From Streptomyces sp. A3M-1-3 (lineage in GTDB: Bacteria > Actinomycetota > Actinomycetes > Streptomycetales > Streptomycetaceae): a DNA stretch of 64,000 bases. Location of the stretch: the NCBI RefSeq assembly GCF_024213665.1, contig NZ_JANAVP010000008.1, forward strand, positions 1 to 64,000, given 5' to 3'. A program made the translations under genes and the position numbers. Shown one piece after another: positions 43,462-53,398 of the stretch (position 1 is the first letter of the stretch; each line of letters begins with the position of its first letter). The notes below the pieces were generated by a model. The model had not been told where the DNA came from and ran no database searches. It saw only the letters and a list, made by a program, of their open reading frames with translations.

Positions 43462-45880
43462 GGCGCTGCCCCGGAACGCCAGGCGCGTCCGGTGCGTCAA
43501 GTGCGTCAGGTGCGCACGGCTCCAGCCGGTCGAGCAGGGCGTCGCGTTCGACCGCGAAGGCCGGGTCGGCCTGGTAGTCGGAGTGGCCCAGGATCGGTTC
43601 CGGCAGCGGGCGTTCGGTGGTGCGTCCGTACACCAGGGGGTCCTTGAGCGGGCCGCAGTCCACCTCCCGTTCCCCCTCGGAGGTCCGGTCGCCGGGCAGG
43701 ACCGGGCCGCCGATCGGGTCGGTGGCGCGCCAGAGGTTGCGCCAGCAGTCCACCTCCCGGTGCAGGGCGGCGAGCGGGCCGGGCCCGAAGTACGCGGGGA
43801 ACCAGCGCCCGTACAGCCGCTGGAGGGGCGAGCCGTACGTGAGCAGGGCGACCCGGCGGCGGGCCCGCGGCGGCAACTGCCAGACCGCGGCGGCCGCGAG
43901 GACGCTACCCTGCGAGTGCCCGGAGATGACCAGCCGGCCGCCGGTGCGGTCGGTCCAGCCGGCCATCCGCCAGGTGAGGTCGGGGACGGCGCGCTCGGCG
44001 TAGCAGGGGGGCGCGAAGGGGTGGGCCGCGCGCGGCCAGAACGTACCCACGTCCCAGAGGATCCCGATGGTCCGGCGGGCCGAGGCGTCCTTGTAGGCGC
44101 GGCGGCCCCAGGTGACGAAGAGTATGAAGCCGAGGCCGATCAGCCAGGAGCCGAGCGCCTGCGCGGTCTGCACACCTGACGCGACGAACGGGTGCGTCCC
44201 GTCGGCGGCTTCCCCCGGCACCTCGTGGCTTGCCCAGGCGCCCGCGAGGGCCCCGGCGCCGAGGAGCAGGGTCACGGCCGAGGTGATGCCCACGAGCCGG
44301 GGCGCGGCCTCGGTGAGTGCGGCGGTGGCCCGCGCGCCGGCGATGCCGCGGGTCCGTGCCGCGTCGGGCCGTTCACCCGGATAGTCCGCCTCCACCTCGG
44401 CGAGCAGCCGGTGCCTGAACCGCAGGGTGCGCCCGGCGAACCAGCCGGCCAGCGCCAGCACGACGACCAGCAGCGGCGGAATGACCGCGGCCTGCCAGGA
44501 GAGAAGCACCGGAGGGCCCGCGATGGTGCCGCGGCCCATCCCCGGGGTGCCGCCGTCGTCGAGCCAGTCGGCGACCCGCTGGGCCACGCCACCGGACATC
44601 ACGCCGCCGAGCGCGCAGGCGAGCATGGCGATGGCCGGCCCGCCGAGTCCCCGCAGGGCGGTGGTCCCCTCGGGGTGGCGCCGGTGGAGCCGCCAGGCGG
44701 TGACGGCGAGGGCGACCACCAGCAGCCCTTGGGCGAGGGTGATCACGCCGAAAGCCCGGTCCCCCGGCAGCATGCCGCGCGACGACCAGCCGGGGCGGGA
44801 CCATCCGGCGTACAGCAGGGCCAGGACAAGCAGGCCGAGGGCGCCCAGCGGCAGCAGCCCGACCACGGCCCGGTCGAGCCGGGCGTCGGGGCGCGACTCC
44901 TTTCGGCCCCTGCGGCACACCACCCACAGGACGGCGAACGCGCCCACGGCCAGCAGGGCTTCGGTCAGCCACCCGCAGATCTCCAGCAGGGCGCTGCCGC
45001 CGTCCCGCCGGTCGAAGCGGGCCGCCGCGCCGGCTACCGCGGCCGCCACGGTCAGCAGGCCGGCCGCGGTGTGGGCGGCACGCAGCCGGGCCACCAGCCT
45101 GCGGCCGTACCAGAATCCGGGCCGGCCGAGGGCGGGGCCGGGGCCGGGCGCGTCGTCGCGCGGATCATGGGAGGTGGGCAGCGGCTGCTGCGATTCGTAG
45201 GCGCTCCAGGTGCGGTTGGAGAGGTACCACAGCAGCCCGGTCAGCGCGGCGGGCACCAGGGCGGCCAGGGCGAGCCGCCGGCCGGGCTGCGACCACCAGC
45301 CGCCTCCCGCGGGCGACAGGAAGCCGAGCCAGGAGCGGGGCGCGGCGCAGTCGGCCGAGCCCGCGCACTGCCAGGCCACCAGGTCGAGTGCGACCTCGCA
45401 GGCCGCGGCGGTGAGCAGCACGGTGAGGCTGAGGGCCACCAGGCGGACGAGGACTCCGTATGTACGGACGGTCCTGGCCATCCCCCGGCCGGAGGGCCGC
45501 ATCCAGTGGGCGAGGTTGGCGACCATGAAGGGCAGCAGGATCAGCCAGAGGGCGCGGGCGCCGTTGCCGGAGGTCAGCCGGGACCAGCAGTACGCCTCGG
45601 GGACCGGCCGGTCGCGATACCGCTCGGGGTGGAGTTCCGCGTCGGCGTCGTCGGTGCGCCGGAAGACGGCCGCGGTCTCGTCGCCGGTGATGCGTACGGT
45701 GCGCGGGTCGCCGAGCATGCCGGCGGGGGTGGCTCCGCCGACGCCGTGCACCAGCAGTTCGAGCGCGAGTTCCCCGTTCTCCGGGGCGGGGGTGGCACGG
45801 GGCACGGCGGGGGCTCGCTCTCGGGTGGGGGCGGGGTGCGGGGCGTGGCGGGGCAGGGCAGGGCGGGCGTGGGCAGCCAC
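43421..45880 (-). CDS. Large polytopic membrane protein with lipase-type GHSQG domain
   Basis: An 819-residue protein with about 12 hydrophobic segments and a C-terminal cytosolic alpha/beta-hydrolase-like part holding LVISGHSQGSVLAAAAVWQL (nucleophile Ser) and a possible catalytic His in ILGHSDYQ. The N-terminus also has LELLVHGVGGATP, usual for this actinobacterial family. Substrate unknown. GTG at 45880 is the farthest start and weakly supported. The last 41 bases overlap the end of the converging AAA+ gene. Confidence 0.75.
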   Translation of the reverse strand: MAAHARPALPRHAPHPAPTRERAPAVPRATPAPENGELALELLVHGVGGATPAGMLGDPRTVRITGDETAAVFRRTDDADAELHPERYRDRPVPEAYCWSRLTSGNGARALWLILLPFMVANLAHWMRPSGRGMARTVRTYGVLVRLVALSLTVLLTAAACEVALDLVAWQCAGSADCAAPRSWLGFLSPAGGGWWSQPGRRLALAALVPAALTGLLWYLSNRTWSAYESQQPLPTSHDPRDDAPGPGPALGRPGFWYGRRLVARLRAAHTAAGLLTVAAAVAGAAARFDRRDGGSALLEICGWLTEALLAVGAFAVLWVVCRRGRKESRPDARLDRAVVGLLPLGALGLLVLALLYAGWSRPGWSSRGMLPGDRAFGVITLAQGLLVVALAVTAWRLHRRHPEGTTALRGLGGPAIAMLACALGGVMSGGVAQRVADWLDDGGTPGMGRGTIAGPPVLLSWQAAVIPPLLVVVLALAGWFAGRTLRFRHRLLAEVEADYPGERPDAARTRGIAGARATAALTEAAPRLVGITSAVTLLLGAGALAGAWASHEVPGEAADGTHPFVASGVQTAQALGSWLIGLGFILFVTWGRRAYKDASARRTIGILWDVGTFWPRAAHPFAPPCYAERAVPDLTWRMAGWTDRTGGRLVISGHSQGSVLAAAAVWQLPPRARRRVALLTYGSPLQRLYGRWFPAYFGPGPLAALHREVDCWRNLWRATDPIGGPVLPGDRTSEGEREVDCGPLKDPLVYGRTTERPLPEPILGHSDYQADPAFAVERDALLDRLEPCAPDALDAPDAPGVPGQRLTQAPADPPGTAG

Positions 45881-46037
45881 CAGGATCCCGGTACGGCGGC
45901 CTGCGCTGCACCCGTTCTCACGGAATCTCCCCAGCTCCCGGCCCGTTCAGCAGGTGGAGCAGGGGCCGGTGGCGCATGGCAGGATGTGGAAACCTCAGCA
46001 CTCCCGTGCTTCACGACCCGGAAGGACAGGCCTGGCG

Positions 46038-46937
46038 GTGAGCGAGAATCAGAACCTCCTCGCGGAACAGCGCCGCGCGATGATCCTGGACGAGGTCATG
46101 CGGCGCGGCGGAGTGCGCGTCAACGAGCTCACCCGGAAGCTCAACGTGTCGGACATGACGGTCCGTCGCGATCTGGACGCGATGGCCAGGCAGGGCGTGA
46201 TCGAGAAGGTGCACGGCGGCGCCGTGCCGGTGGTCGAGGCGAGCACGCACGAGCCGGGGTTCGAGGCGAAGTCGAGCCTGGAACTGAGCGCCAAGGACGA
46301 CATCGCGCGGGCCGCGGCGGCGATGGCCGTACCGGGCAGCGCGATCGCCCTGTCGGGCGGGACCACGACGTATGCGCTGGCGCACCATCTGCTGGATGTG
46401 CCGGATCTGACGGTGGTGACCAATTCGGTGCGGGTCGCCGATGTGTTCCACTCCGCGCAGCGGACGTCATCGGGCGGCGCGGACCGGGGTGGGGCGGACC
46501 GGGGAGGGGCGGCCACGGTCGTGCTCACCGGCGGGGTGCGTACTCCGTCCGACTCGCTGGTGGGGCCGGTGGCCGACCAGGCGATCCGCTCGCTGCACTT
46601 CGACGTGTTGTTCCTGGGCGTGCACGGGATATCGGTGGAGGCGGGGCTCTCCACGCCGAATCTGGCCGAGGCGGAGACGAACCGCAGGTTCGTGCAGGCC
46701 GCGCGGCGGGTGGTGGTCGTCGCCGACCACACGAAGTGGGGGACGGTGGGCCTGAGTTCCTTCGCCTCGCTGGAGGACGTCGACACCTTCGTGACGGACA
46801 CCGGCCTGTCGGACGAGATGCGGGCGGAGATCGCCGAGCATGTGCCGGGGCTGGTGGTCGCGGGCGGACCGGAGCAGCCGGGCGAGGCCGCGGAGGAGCC
46901 GGCAGGCGAACCGGCAGATGGGCGCGCTGACATCTGA
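46038..46937 (+). CDS. DeoR/GlpR-family transcriptional regulator
   Basis: A 299-residue regulator with a DeoR helix-turn-helix (about 5-60: RGGVRVNELTRKLNVSDMTV, RRDLDAMARQGVIEKVHGGA) and a sugar-phosphate-sensing domain (IALSGGTTTYALAHHL, TVVTNSVRVADV, FLGVHGISVEAGLSTPN, VVVADHTKWG). It should repress a sugar pathway. GTG start at 46038 with GGAAGGA upstream. The target genes are not evident here. Confidence 0.9.
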   Translation: MSENQNLLAEQRRAMILDEVMRRGGVRVNELTRKLNVSDMTVRRDLDAMARQGVIEKVHGGAVPVVEASTHEPGFEAKSSLELSAKDDIARAAAAMAVPGSAIALSGGTTTYALAHHLLDVPDLTVVTNSVRVADVFHSAQRTSSGGADRGGADRGGAATVVLTGGVRTPSDSLVGPVADQAIRSLHFDVLFLGVHGISVEAGLSTPNLAEAETNRRFVQAARRVVVVADHTKWGTVGLSSFASLEDVDTFVTDTGLSDEMRAEIAEHVPGLVVAGGPEQPGEAAEEPAGEPADGRADI

Positions 46938-46955
46938 CGGAGCGTCAGCTATGGT
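46934..46955 (+). promoter_or_regulatory. Palindrome and -10-like box before the SRPBCC gene
   Basis: CTGACG-N3-CGTCAG at 46934-46948 is followed at once by TATGGT (46950-46955), a fair -10 box, 44 bases before the SRPBCC start codon. The palindrome partly overlaps the DeoR stop codon. It could be an operator for a TetR- or MarR-like protein not encoded here. Confidence 0.4.
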
Positions 46956-46999
46956 GTCGGGGCCGTCAATCACCCGATTCCGCTGGGGGTGCACATCCC

Positions 47000-47479
47000 A
47001 TGACACGCCGACTCCGCCCCGTCGGGCTCGACTTCGTCGAGACCGCTCCACTTCGCCTGGTCTTCGCGGCCGAGGTGTCCGCACCTCCCGAGGCCGTGTA
47101 CCGGGCGCTCGCCGAGGAGGTCGATGCCTGGCCCCGCTGGTTCACCTCGGTGACCCTGGCCCGGCCCGTCGCCGGAGGGGCGGGCCGCGAGGTCCGGCTC
47201 AAGGGCGGTACCCGGTTCCTCGAGACGATCATGGCGACGGACCGCGCGGAGCGGTACGCGTACCGGGTGGACGAGACCAACGCCCCCGGCCTGCACGCGC
47301 TCCTGGAGGAATGGCGGCTGACACCCGCGGGGTCCGGCACCCGGGTGCAGTGGACGTTCGCCGCGGCCGGCGCCGCGCCGCTGCGTATCTCCCTCAGGCT
47401 GGGGCGTGCGGCGCTGGGCCGGGCCTTCCGCGACGCGGTGCGCAATCTGGACCGGCGGCTCGCCTCCACCACCGGGTAA
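47000..47479 (+). CDS. SRPBCC/polyketide cyclase-like protein
   Basis: A 159-residue START-like fold protein: LRLVFAAEVSAPPEAVYRAL, EEVDAWPRWFTSVTLARPV, GTRFLETIMATDRAERYAYRV, GSGTRVQWTF and a C-terminal helix. This is the usual pattern of the broad ligand-binding SRPBCC family. Substrate unknown. Confidence 0.85.
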   Translation: MTRRLRPVGLDFVETAPLRLVFAAEVSAPPEAVYRALAEEVDAWPRWFTSVTLARPVAGGAGREVRLKGGTRFLETIMATDRAERYAYRVDETNAPGLHALLEEWRLTPAGSGTRVQWTFAAAGAAPLRISLRLGRAALGRAFRDAVRNLDRRLASTTG

Positions 47480-47485
47480 CCGGGG

Positions 47486-48619
47486 TCAGGAGGGCCAGAC
47501 ACCCGTCGCGAGGAGAGAGGTGATCGCGGCGGAGTACGGCGCGATGTCCAGGCCCTGCTCCGCCAGCCAGTCGTCCGAGTAGTACTTGTCGAGATAGCGG
47601 TCGCCCGGGTCGCAGATCAGCGTGACCACGCTGCCCTTGCGGCCTTCGGCCACCATCTCCGCGACGATCTTCAGCGCGCTCCACAGCCCGGTGCCGGTGG
47701 AGCCGCCCGCCTTGCGGCCGATGGCCTGTTCCAGCGCGCGTACGGCCGCCACGCTCGCCGCGTCCGGCACCTTCATCATCCGGTCGATGGCACCGGGCAC
47801 GAAGCTCGGTTCCATGCGCGGCCGGCCGATGCCCTCGATGCGGGAGCCGCAGTCGCTGCTCGCCAGCGGGTTGTTGTGGGTCCAGCCGTCGAAGAAACAG
47901 GAGTTCTCCGGGTCGGGTACGCAGATGCGGGTGTCGTGCTGCATGTAGTGGACGTAGCGCGCGATGGTCGCCGACGTGCCGCCGGTTCCCGCGGTGGCGA
48001 CGATCCAGGTTGGCTCCGGGTATCGCTCCAGCCTCAGCTGCTGGTAGATGGATTCGGCGATGTTGTTGTTGCCGCGCCAGTCGGTGGCCCGTTCTGCGTA
48101 GGTGAACTGGTCCATGTAGTGGCCGCCGGTCTCCGCCGCGAGTGCGGCCGACTCCTCGTACATCTTGCGCGAGTCGTCCACGAAGTGGCACTGGCCGCCG
48201 TGGAATTCGATGAGGCGGCACTTCTCCGCGCTCGTCGTACGTGGCATCACCGCGATGAATGGGACGCCGACCAGCTTGGCGAAGTAGGCCTCGGAGACGG
48301 CGGTCGAGCCGCTGGACGCCTCGATCACCGGGCGGCCGGGCCGGATCCAGCCGTTGCACAGCCCGTAGAGGAACAGCGAGCGGGCGAGCCGGTGCTTGAG
48401 ACTGCCGGTGGGGTGGGTCGATTCGTCCTTGAGGTAGAGATCGATCCCCCACTGTTCGGGCAGCGGAAAGAGAAGCAGATGCGTGTCGGCGGAGCGGTTG
48501 GCGTCGGCCTGGACCTTGCGTACCGCTTCCTTCAGCCATGCCCGGTAATCCGGATCACTGCGGTCCACATCGATGGTGGTCAGGGCTCTGCCGGTCCGCG
48601 CCTGCTCGGTAGTGCTCAT
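47486..48619 (-). CDS. PLP-dependent cysteine synthase-family protein, Cds1-like
   Basis: A 377-residue fold-type II PLP enzyme. Lys75 in [14 protein letters not shown] should hold the cofactor, and [18 protein letters not shown] and [11 protein letters not shown] bind it. The length and motifs resemble mycobacterial L-cysteine desulfhydrase Cds1 (373 residues), which releases sulfide from cysteine. ATG at 48619 with GAGGAG upstream. Convergent with the SRPBCC gene. Confidence 0.88.
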   Translation of the reverse strand: MSTTEQARTGRALTTIDVDRSDPDYRAWLKEAVRKVQADANRSADTHLLLFPLPEQWGIDLYLKDESTHPTGSLKHRLARSLFLYGLCNGWIRPGRPVIEASSGSTAVSEAYFAKLVGVPFIAVMPRTTSAEKCRLIEFHGGQCHFVDDSRKMYEESAALAAETGGHYMDQFTYAERATDWRGNNNIAESIYQQLRLERYPEPTWIVATAGTGGTSATIARYVHYMQHDTRICVPDPENSCFFDGWTHNNPLASSDCGSRIEGIGRPRMEPSFVPGAIDRMMKVPDAASVAAVRALEQAIGRKAGGSTGTGLWSALKIVAEMVAEGRKGSVVTLICDPGDRYLDKYYSDDWLAEQGLDIAPYSAAITSLLATGVWPS

Positions 48620-48846
48620 CCGCGCCGCTCCTCGTCGTTTCTCCGGTCCGCACAGTGCCATCCGGAAATCTCGGCCCCCACCAGCAATTTACCCCCCTCA
48701 CCTGCACAAATGATGACTTTGGGTTTCCATCGGGATCGCTTCTGGAAGGCACACTGGTGCGGGAGGCCGGGCCCATGCAGACTGCCCAGCAGGACATACG
48801 TACCTGTCCACGAGGGCGGCATCCGGCGAGAAGGGGGCGAAGTGGC

Positions 48847-49167
48847 ATGGCTGAACCTGAGTTCAGTGCGACGGGCGTACGGATCGAACGATGGCCCCGC
48901 GCACTCACGAGGGCCGGGAAGGTCCTGATCAGGGACGGCAGGCTGGAGTTGCTCACCAGCAACGGCAAGGAGATCGACAGCGCGCCGCTCGGCTCGGTGA
49001 GCGCGGGCAGGCCGTGGTTCACCGGCGGTGAGAGCACGGTGGCCCATGTCAACGGCACGCGTTACCGGCTGCGGATGGGGCAGCGCGACCACACGCCGGA
49101 GGCCGCCGACGAGACGGCCGGCCGCTTCCTGGACGCCGTGCGCCGGGGACGTGACCCCCGGGACTGA
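48847..49167 (+). CDS. Small conserved hypothetical protein
   Basis: A 106-residue soluble protein with a beta-rich pattern (VRIERWPRALTRAGKVLIRD, GRLELLTSNGKEIDSAPLGS, STVAHVNGTRYRLRMG), like a small bacterial PH-type domain. GAAGGGGG precedes the ATG. Function unknown. Confidence 0.7.
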   Translation: MAEPEFSATGVRIERWPRALTRAGKVLIRDGRLELLTSNGKEIDSAPLGSVSAGRPWFTGGESTVAHVNGTRYRLRMGQRDHTPEAADETAGRFLDAVRRGRDPRD

Positions 49168-49333
49168 AGGGGCGCGAGTTGCAGAGCGGCAACGCCTGGT
49201 TCACGCTGGTGTGACATCACTCAGGGTTTACCGGCGGTGACGCTGCGAACCAGCCCGCCGGACCACACAGCAGGCAGCCTCTGCTGGATCCGATCTTCGT
49301 CTTCTTCCGGACCTCATTCGGGGAGTCGCAGCC

Positions 49334-49864
49334 GTGATCAGCCATCCAAGCAGGCACTGCACGGTGGAGCTCCAGGCTCTGCCGTCGCGGATCGGCCAGG
49401 TCCGCAGGATCGTATGCGCGCATTTGCGCTACTGGCATCTGGACGCGTTGATCGACCGGGCGGCGCTCGGCGTCACCGAGCTGCTGACCAACGTCCACCG
49501 GCACGCACAGCCTGACAAGACGTGCACCGTGGAGATCGAGCTGCTCCTCGACCGGCTCACCGTGTCGGTCCGTGACCACGACCCGCGACTGCCCACGGTC
49601 GGGCAGGCCGATGCCCTCTCCACCGGCGGGCGCGGCCTCGCGCTGATAGCGGCGGTGAGCGAGAGCTGGGGCGTACGCCCGGAGAGCAGCGGCGGCAAGG
49701 TCGTCTGGTTCACCCTGCCGGCGCCCTCGCCCGCCGAGTCGTTCCCGCCCCGGCCGGTGTACGGCGCGACGACCACCGGCCCGTTCCCAGGCCGGGAGCT
49801 CGAACCGCAGGGTGCGGCGCCGGTGCGGGAGCACGCGCCCGTCAGATCGGCCCTCGCGGGCTGA
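49334..49864 (+). CDS. HATPase_c_2 ATP-binding regulator (anti-sigma type)
   Basis: A 176-residue protein with the GHKL ATPase fold of SpoIIAB/RsbW-like regulators: N-box ALGVTELLTNVHRHA, then TVSVRDHDPRLP and GGRGLALIAAVSESWGV. Streptomyces have many such proteins that bind anti-anti-sigma partners. No sigma factor lies next to it. The C-terminal 50 residues are Pro-rich. Confidence 0.85.
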   Translation: MISHPSRHCTVELQALPSRIGQVRRIVCAHLRYWHLDALIDRAALGVTELLTNVHRHAQPDKTCTVEIELLLDRLTVSVRDHDPRLPTVGQADALSTGGRGLALIAAVSESWGVRPESSGGKVVWFTLPAPSPAESFPPRPVYGATTTGPFPGRELEPQGAAPVREHAPVRSALAG

Positions 49865-49879
49865 CCCGACGGACCGACC

Positions 49880-50430
49880 TGGCCGGAGCCGGGCTCAGCC
49901 TCACTCGGAGCCGGACTTCGCCCGAGCCGCAGCCCTCCGCTCTCGGCCGCGCCTCGGTTGACGACGACCTCGCCGGTGGCGGCGGGCGCCCGCCCCTCGG
50001 CGAGCCGGTACTGGTTGAGCTGCGGGTCGTCGATCCAGTTGCCCGCGAGAGTGGGCGGGCCCTGGCCGCCGATGGGCTTGCCGCTGCCGCCGACGAGCTG
50101 GCCGGCGCCCTGGATGCTCGGCGCGGCGGCGGCCACGCCCGGCGTCCGCTCGATCTTCTCGACGAGGGAGGTAGGGAGGTGGCGACGGGCCGGCGGGTGC
50201 CCTGGCTCTCGCCGGGGACGGTGACGACGTCGGCGCTGCGGACGACGGCGTCCGTGCCGCTGCTGGCGTTGCCGAACATCGTGGCGAATCCGGCGCGCAG
50301 GGTGTCGCCCATGATGAGCGTGCCGGCGAGGAAGGCGACGCCGAGCGATACGGCGATGAAGGTCCCGGCGAAGCGCCGCTTGTGTGTACGCAGGGAGGCG
50401 CGGCTGATCCGCAGCGACGCGGGGGGGGGC

Positions 50431-50434
<4 letters not shown>
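49880..50434 (-). pseudogene. FtsX/MacB-type ABC permease remnant
   Basis: The start overlaps the ATPase stop (ATGA), but a run of nine C bases right after it puts the frame off by one; the true frame then reads RISRASLRTHKRRFAGTFIA and GVAFLAGTLIMGDTLRAGF, the first helix of an FtsX permease. A second shift near 50165 leads to EKIERTPGVAAAAPSIQGAG and LRLG, after which homology stops. Only about 180 of the usual 800 or more residues remain, so it is dead. Confidence 0.8.
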
Positions 50435-50964
<530 letters not shown>

Positions 50965-51276
50965 GCCGCACCGTCCGCGGGAAGAAGAGGACCCACGGGC
51001 CGGGTCCGTCGTGCGCCAGCGTGTTCATCTCGGTCAGCTCCTCGGGAGGTTGTTCGTTGTCGCTTCCGAGGTTCGCGCCGGGAGGGGGTCCGGGGCGTCG
51101 TACAGCCGGCGGCAGTACACGTACGACGACGGGAGTACCGCGGGGACCGGCCCCTGCTCCGCATGTTCCATTGGAAAATGCCAGAACTCCCTCCCCCGCT
51201 CGCAACGTTGCGTAGCCTCGTCCTCACTGCCGCACCCGCAGTGACGGAACGATCACCCAGGGGAGGGGGCCGACGC
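50965..51276. other. 312-bp gap between transporter remnants and roadblock genes
   Basis: No gene is supported in either strand. It should hold the promoter of the roadblock operon; the only clear signal is GGGGAGGGGG near 51260, the ribosome binding site of the first roadblock gene. Confidence 0.5.
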
Positions 51277-51684
51277 GTGCCCGGAATCGACGAGTGCCTG
51301 CTCGAAGCCATGACGCTGCCGGGCGCGCGCGGTGCCGCCGTGGTCGAGTGGATCAGTGGGCTCGCGCTCGGCACCATCGGCGATTCACCGAACGGCAGTC
51401 ATGAGACAACCGCCGCCGAGACGGCGGAACTTGCCCGGATGGCCGCCGAACAGACCGCGTTCGCCGCCCCGGTGGCGGACGGCGGTCCCGGCGACGCCGC
51501 CAAGGCGGTGCCCGTGGAGGACGTCGTCATCACCACCCCCACGGCGTACCACCTGATGCGTTTCGTCGAAACGGCCTTCGACAACGGCGTGTTCATCCAT
51601 CTGTGGCTCGGCCGTGACGAGGGCAACCTGGCACTCGCGCGGATCCGCCTGCGGGACCTGGCGGATCGGCTCGCTCTGATATGA
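51277..51684 (+). CDS. Roadblock/LC7-type protein 1
   Basis: A 135-residue protein with the roadblock pattern: LLEAMTLPGARGAAVVEWIS at the N-terminus, a middle helix, and VEDVVITTPTAYHLMRFVE / FIHLWLGRDEGNLALARIRL at the C-terminus. It resembles the third roadblock protein of this group. Such proteins regulate small Ras-like GTPases, but no GTPase is encoded here. GTG start at 51277. ATGA overlap with the next gene. Confidence 0.75.
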   Translation: MPGIDECLLEAMTLPGARGAAVVEWISGLALGTIGDSPNGSHETTAAETAELARMAAEQTAFAAPVADGGPGDAAKAVPVEDVVITTPTAYHLMRFVETAFDNGVFIHLWLGRDEGNLALARIRLRDLADRLALI

Positions 51685-52445
51685 GCGCCGCGATCTCCCC
51701 CATGCTCGTCCGGCTCGCGTCCGAGCGCGCCACCGGAGCGCTCCTGCGGGACGCCGGCACGCTCTACCTCGTCGACGGCCGCGTCGTACACGCGGAGAGC
51801 CCGGCCTCGCCCGGCGTCGATGTACTGCTGACGGCGACCGGGCGGCTGGCCGCCGAGGGCTGGCAGGAGGCGCTCGACCGGGCCGGCGCCCGCCGTCAGG
51901 TCGGCCGGTTCCTGGTGGACAGCGGCCGGCTCACCGACGGTGAGCTGGAGATATGCCATCTGGGCGCCCTGTTCGACGCGGCCTTCTTCGTACTGGCCCC
52001 CGCCAGCGGCCCGACCCGCTTCCGCTACGGCGCCGTCCACTGGCTCGGTCCGGTACGGCCGGTGACCGCCGAGGCGGTCGAGCGCGAGACCCGGCGCCGC
52101 AGAAAGCTGCTGGAAGACCTGTGGCCGAGCCCGGAGGTGGACAGCGCGCCCGTCGTGCGCAGGCAGGCCGTCCGCAGTCCGCCGGTCACTCCCCGGCAGC
52201 GGGCCGTGCTCGATCTCGCGGACGGAGTACGCACCCCGGCTGCCATCTCCCGACTGCTGGGCCGCCCCGCCTTCCACACCCTCATCGACGTACGGCGGCT
52301 GGCGGCCGCCGGGCATATCGCGACACCCCGCGACCCGGCCCCGCCCGGCCCGTCCCCCGCTCCCGCCCGGGTCCCGGAGGTCTCCACCGACCCGGACATC
52401 GCCCTGCTGCGCCGGCTCCGTGACGCCCTGGAGGCACACCTGTGA
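51681..52445 (+). CDS. DUF4388-like protein with C-terminal winged-helix-like part
   Basis: A 254-residue protein. The N-terminal SPMLVRLASERATGALLRDA, LYLVDGRVVHAESP and QVGRFLVDSGRLTDGE match the DUF4388 (PATAN-like) pattern seen in proteins that partner roadblock/GTPase systems. The C-terminal VTPRQRAVLDLADGVRTPAA and LIDVRRLAAAGHI look like a winged helix. Translationally coupled to roadblock protein 1. Confidence 0.7.
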   Translation: MSAAISPMLVRLASERATGALLRDAGTLYLVDGRVVHAESPASPGVDVLLTATGRLAAEGWQEALDRAGARRQVGRFLVDSGRLTDGELEICHLGALFDAAFFVLAPASGPTRFRYGAVHWLGPVRPVTAEAVERETRRRRKLLEDLWPSPEVDSAPVVRRQAVRSPPVTPRQRAVLDLADGVRTPAAISRLLGRPAFHTLIDVRRLAAAGHIATPRDPAPPGPSPAPARVPEVSTDPDIALLRRLRDALEAHL

Positions 52446-52482
52446 TGGTCCTACCCGCCCCTGAGGCCCCCTGCCCGCCGTC

Positions 52483-52923
52483 ATGAAACGCGTCCTGCGA
52501 CAGCGCGCCGAAAGGAGGCAGTTGATGGCGGCCGAGCCCGAAGTGCTGGACGAGCTGCGGAGGTTGCGCGCCCGTGTGCCCCATGTGACGGGCGCGGTGG
52601 CGGCGAGCATCGACGGCCTCGTGCTCGCCCAGGAGGTGGTGGCCGTGGAGCCCGAGGGGATCGCCGCCCTGACGGCGGCCGCCCTCGGGGTCGCGCTGCG
52701 GCTGGCGGACACCACAGGCCAGGGGGAGTTCCGCGAACTGCTGGTGCGGGCCGAGCGCGGCTATGTCGCGACGTACGCGGCGGGTTCGGCGGCCGTCCTG
52801 ACCGTACTGGCCGGGCCGCACACCAATGTCGGCCGGCTGCACCTCGAAGGCCGCCGGGCCGGGGCGCGCATCGCGGAGCTCGTCGACGCCGCACTCGACC
52901 GGGCGGAGAGCACCACCCCGTAG
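52483..52923 (+). CDS. Roadblock/LC7-type protein 2
   Basis: A 146-residue protein with the classical roadblock core: ELRRLRARVPHVTGAVAASIDGLVLAQ in plan, then a middle helix and VRAERGYVATYAAGSAAVLTVL. It is closer to conservon CvnB than the other two. It follows the DUF4388-like gene by 37 bases. The ATG at 52483 or an internal ATG at 52525 could start it. Confidence 0.75.
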   Translation: MKRVLRQRAERRQLMAAEPEVLDELRRLRARVPHVTGAVAASIDGLVLAQEVVAVEPEGIAALTAAALGVALRLADTTGQGEFRELLVRAERGYVATYAAGSAAVLTVLAGPHTNVGRLHLEGRRAGARIAELVDAALDRAESTTP

Positions 52924-52969
52924 AGCACGTCACCCGTCAAGCAGGTAACAGGAAGGAAGCACAACGATC

Positions 52970-53344
52970 ATGGCCAACACCGAAACCTCCCTCAAGGAAG
53001 CGATGACCTCCATCGAGGGGGCCCTCGGCGTCGCCCTCGTGGACTACTCCAGCGGTATGGCGCTGGGCACTCTGGGTGGTGGCAAGGACCTCGATCTGAC
53101 GGTGGCCGCCGCGGGCAACACCGATGTGGTCCGCGCCAAGGCGCGCACGATGGAGCACCTCGGCCTGAAGGACGGCATCGAGGACATCCTGATCACCCTC
53201 GGCAGCCAGTACCACCTGATCCGGCTGCTGTCGGGGCGTGGCAAGGACAGCCTGTTCCTCTACCTGGCGCTGGACAAGGGCCGGGCGAATCTCGCGATGG
53301 CCCGGCACCAGCTCAAGAGGATCGAAGCCGACCTGGAGGTCTGA
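52970..53344 (+). CDS. Roadblock/LC7-type protein 3
   Basis: A 124-residue protein: LKEAMTSIEGALGVALVDYS, GMALGTLGGGKDLDLTVAAA and IEDILITLGSQYHLIRLLSG. It is the most regular of the three and the last of the four-gene group. GGAAGGAAG precedes the ATG. Ends just before a strong hairpin. Confidence 0.8.
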   Translation: MANTETSLKEAMTSIEGALGVALVDYSSGMALGTLGGGKDLDLTVAAAGNTDVVRAKARTMEHLGLKDGIEDILITLGSQYHLIRLLSGRGKDSLFLYLALDKGRANLAMARHQLKRIEADLEV

Positions 53345-53355
53345 CACCGGTGCCG

Positions 53356-53393
53356 GTACGGGGAGCCGCCCAGACATGACCGGCTCCCCGTAC
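53356..53393. terminator. Bidirectional terminator, 13-bp stem
   Basis: GTACGGGGAGCCG at 53356-53368 pairs with 53381-53393 around a 12-base loop, between the converging stop codons of roadblock protein 3 and the ROK gene. It probably ends both transcripts. Confidence 0.85.
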
Positions 53394-53398
53394 GGCGC

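Noticed and set aside
47486..48619. Cds1-like enzyme as sulfur donor for the NRPS cluster
   Set aside because: It is more than 30 kb away with ordinary genes between; no sequence evidence links them.
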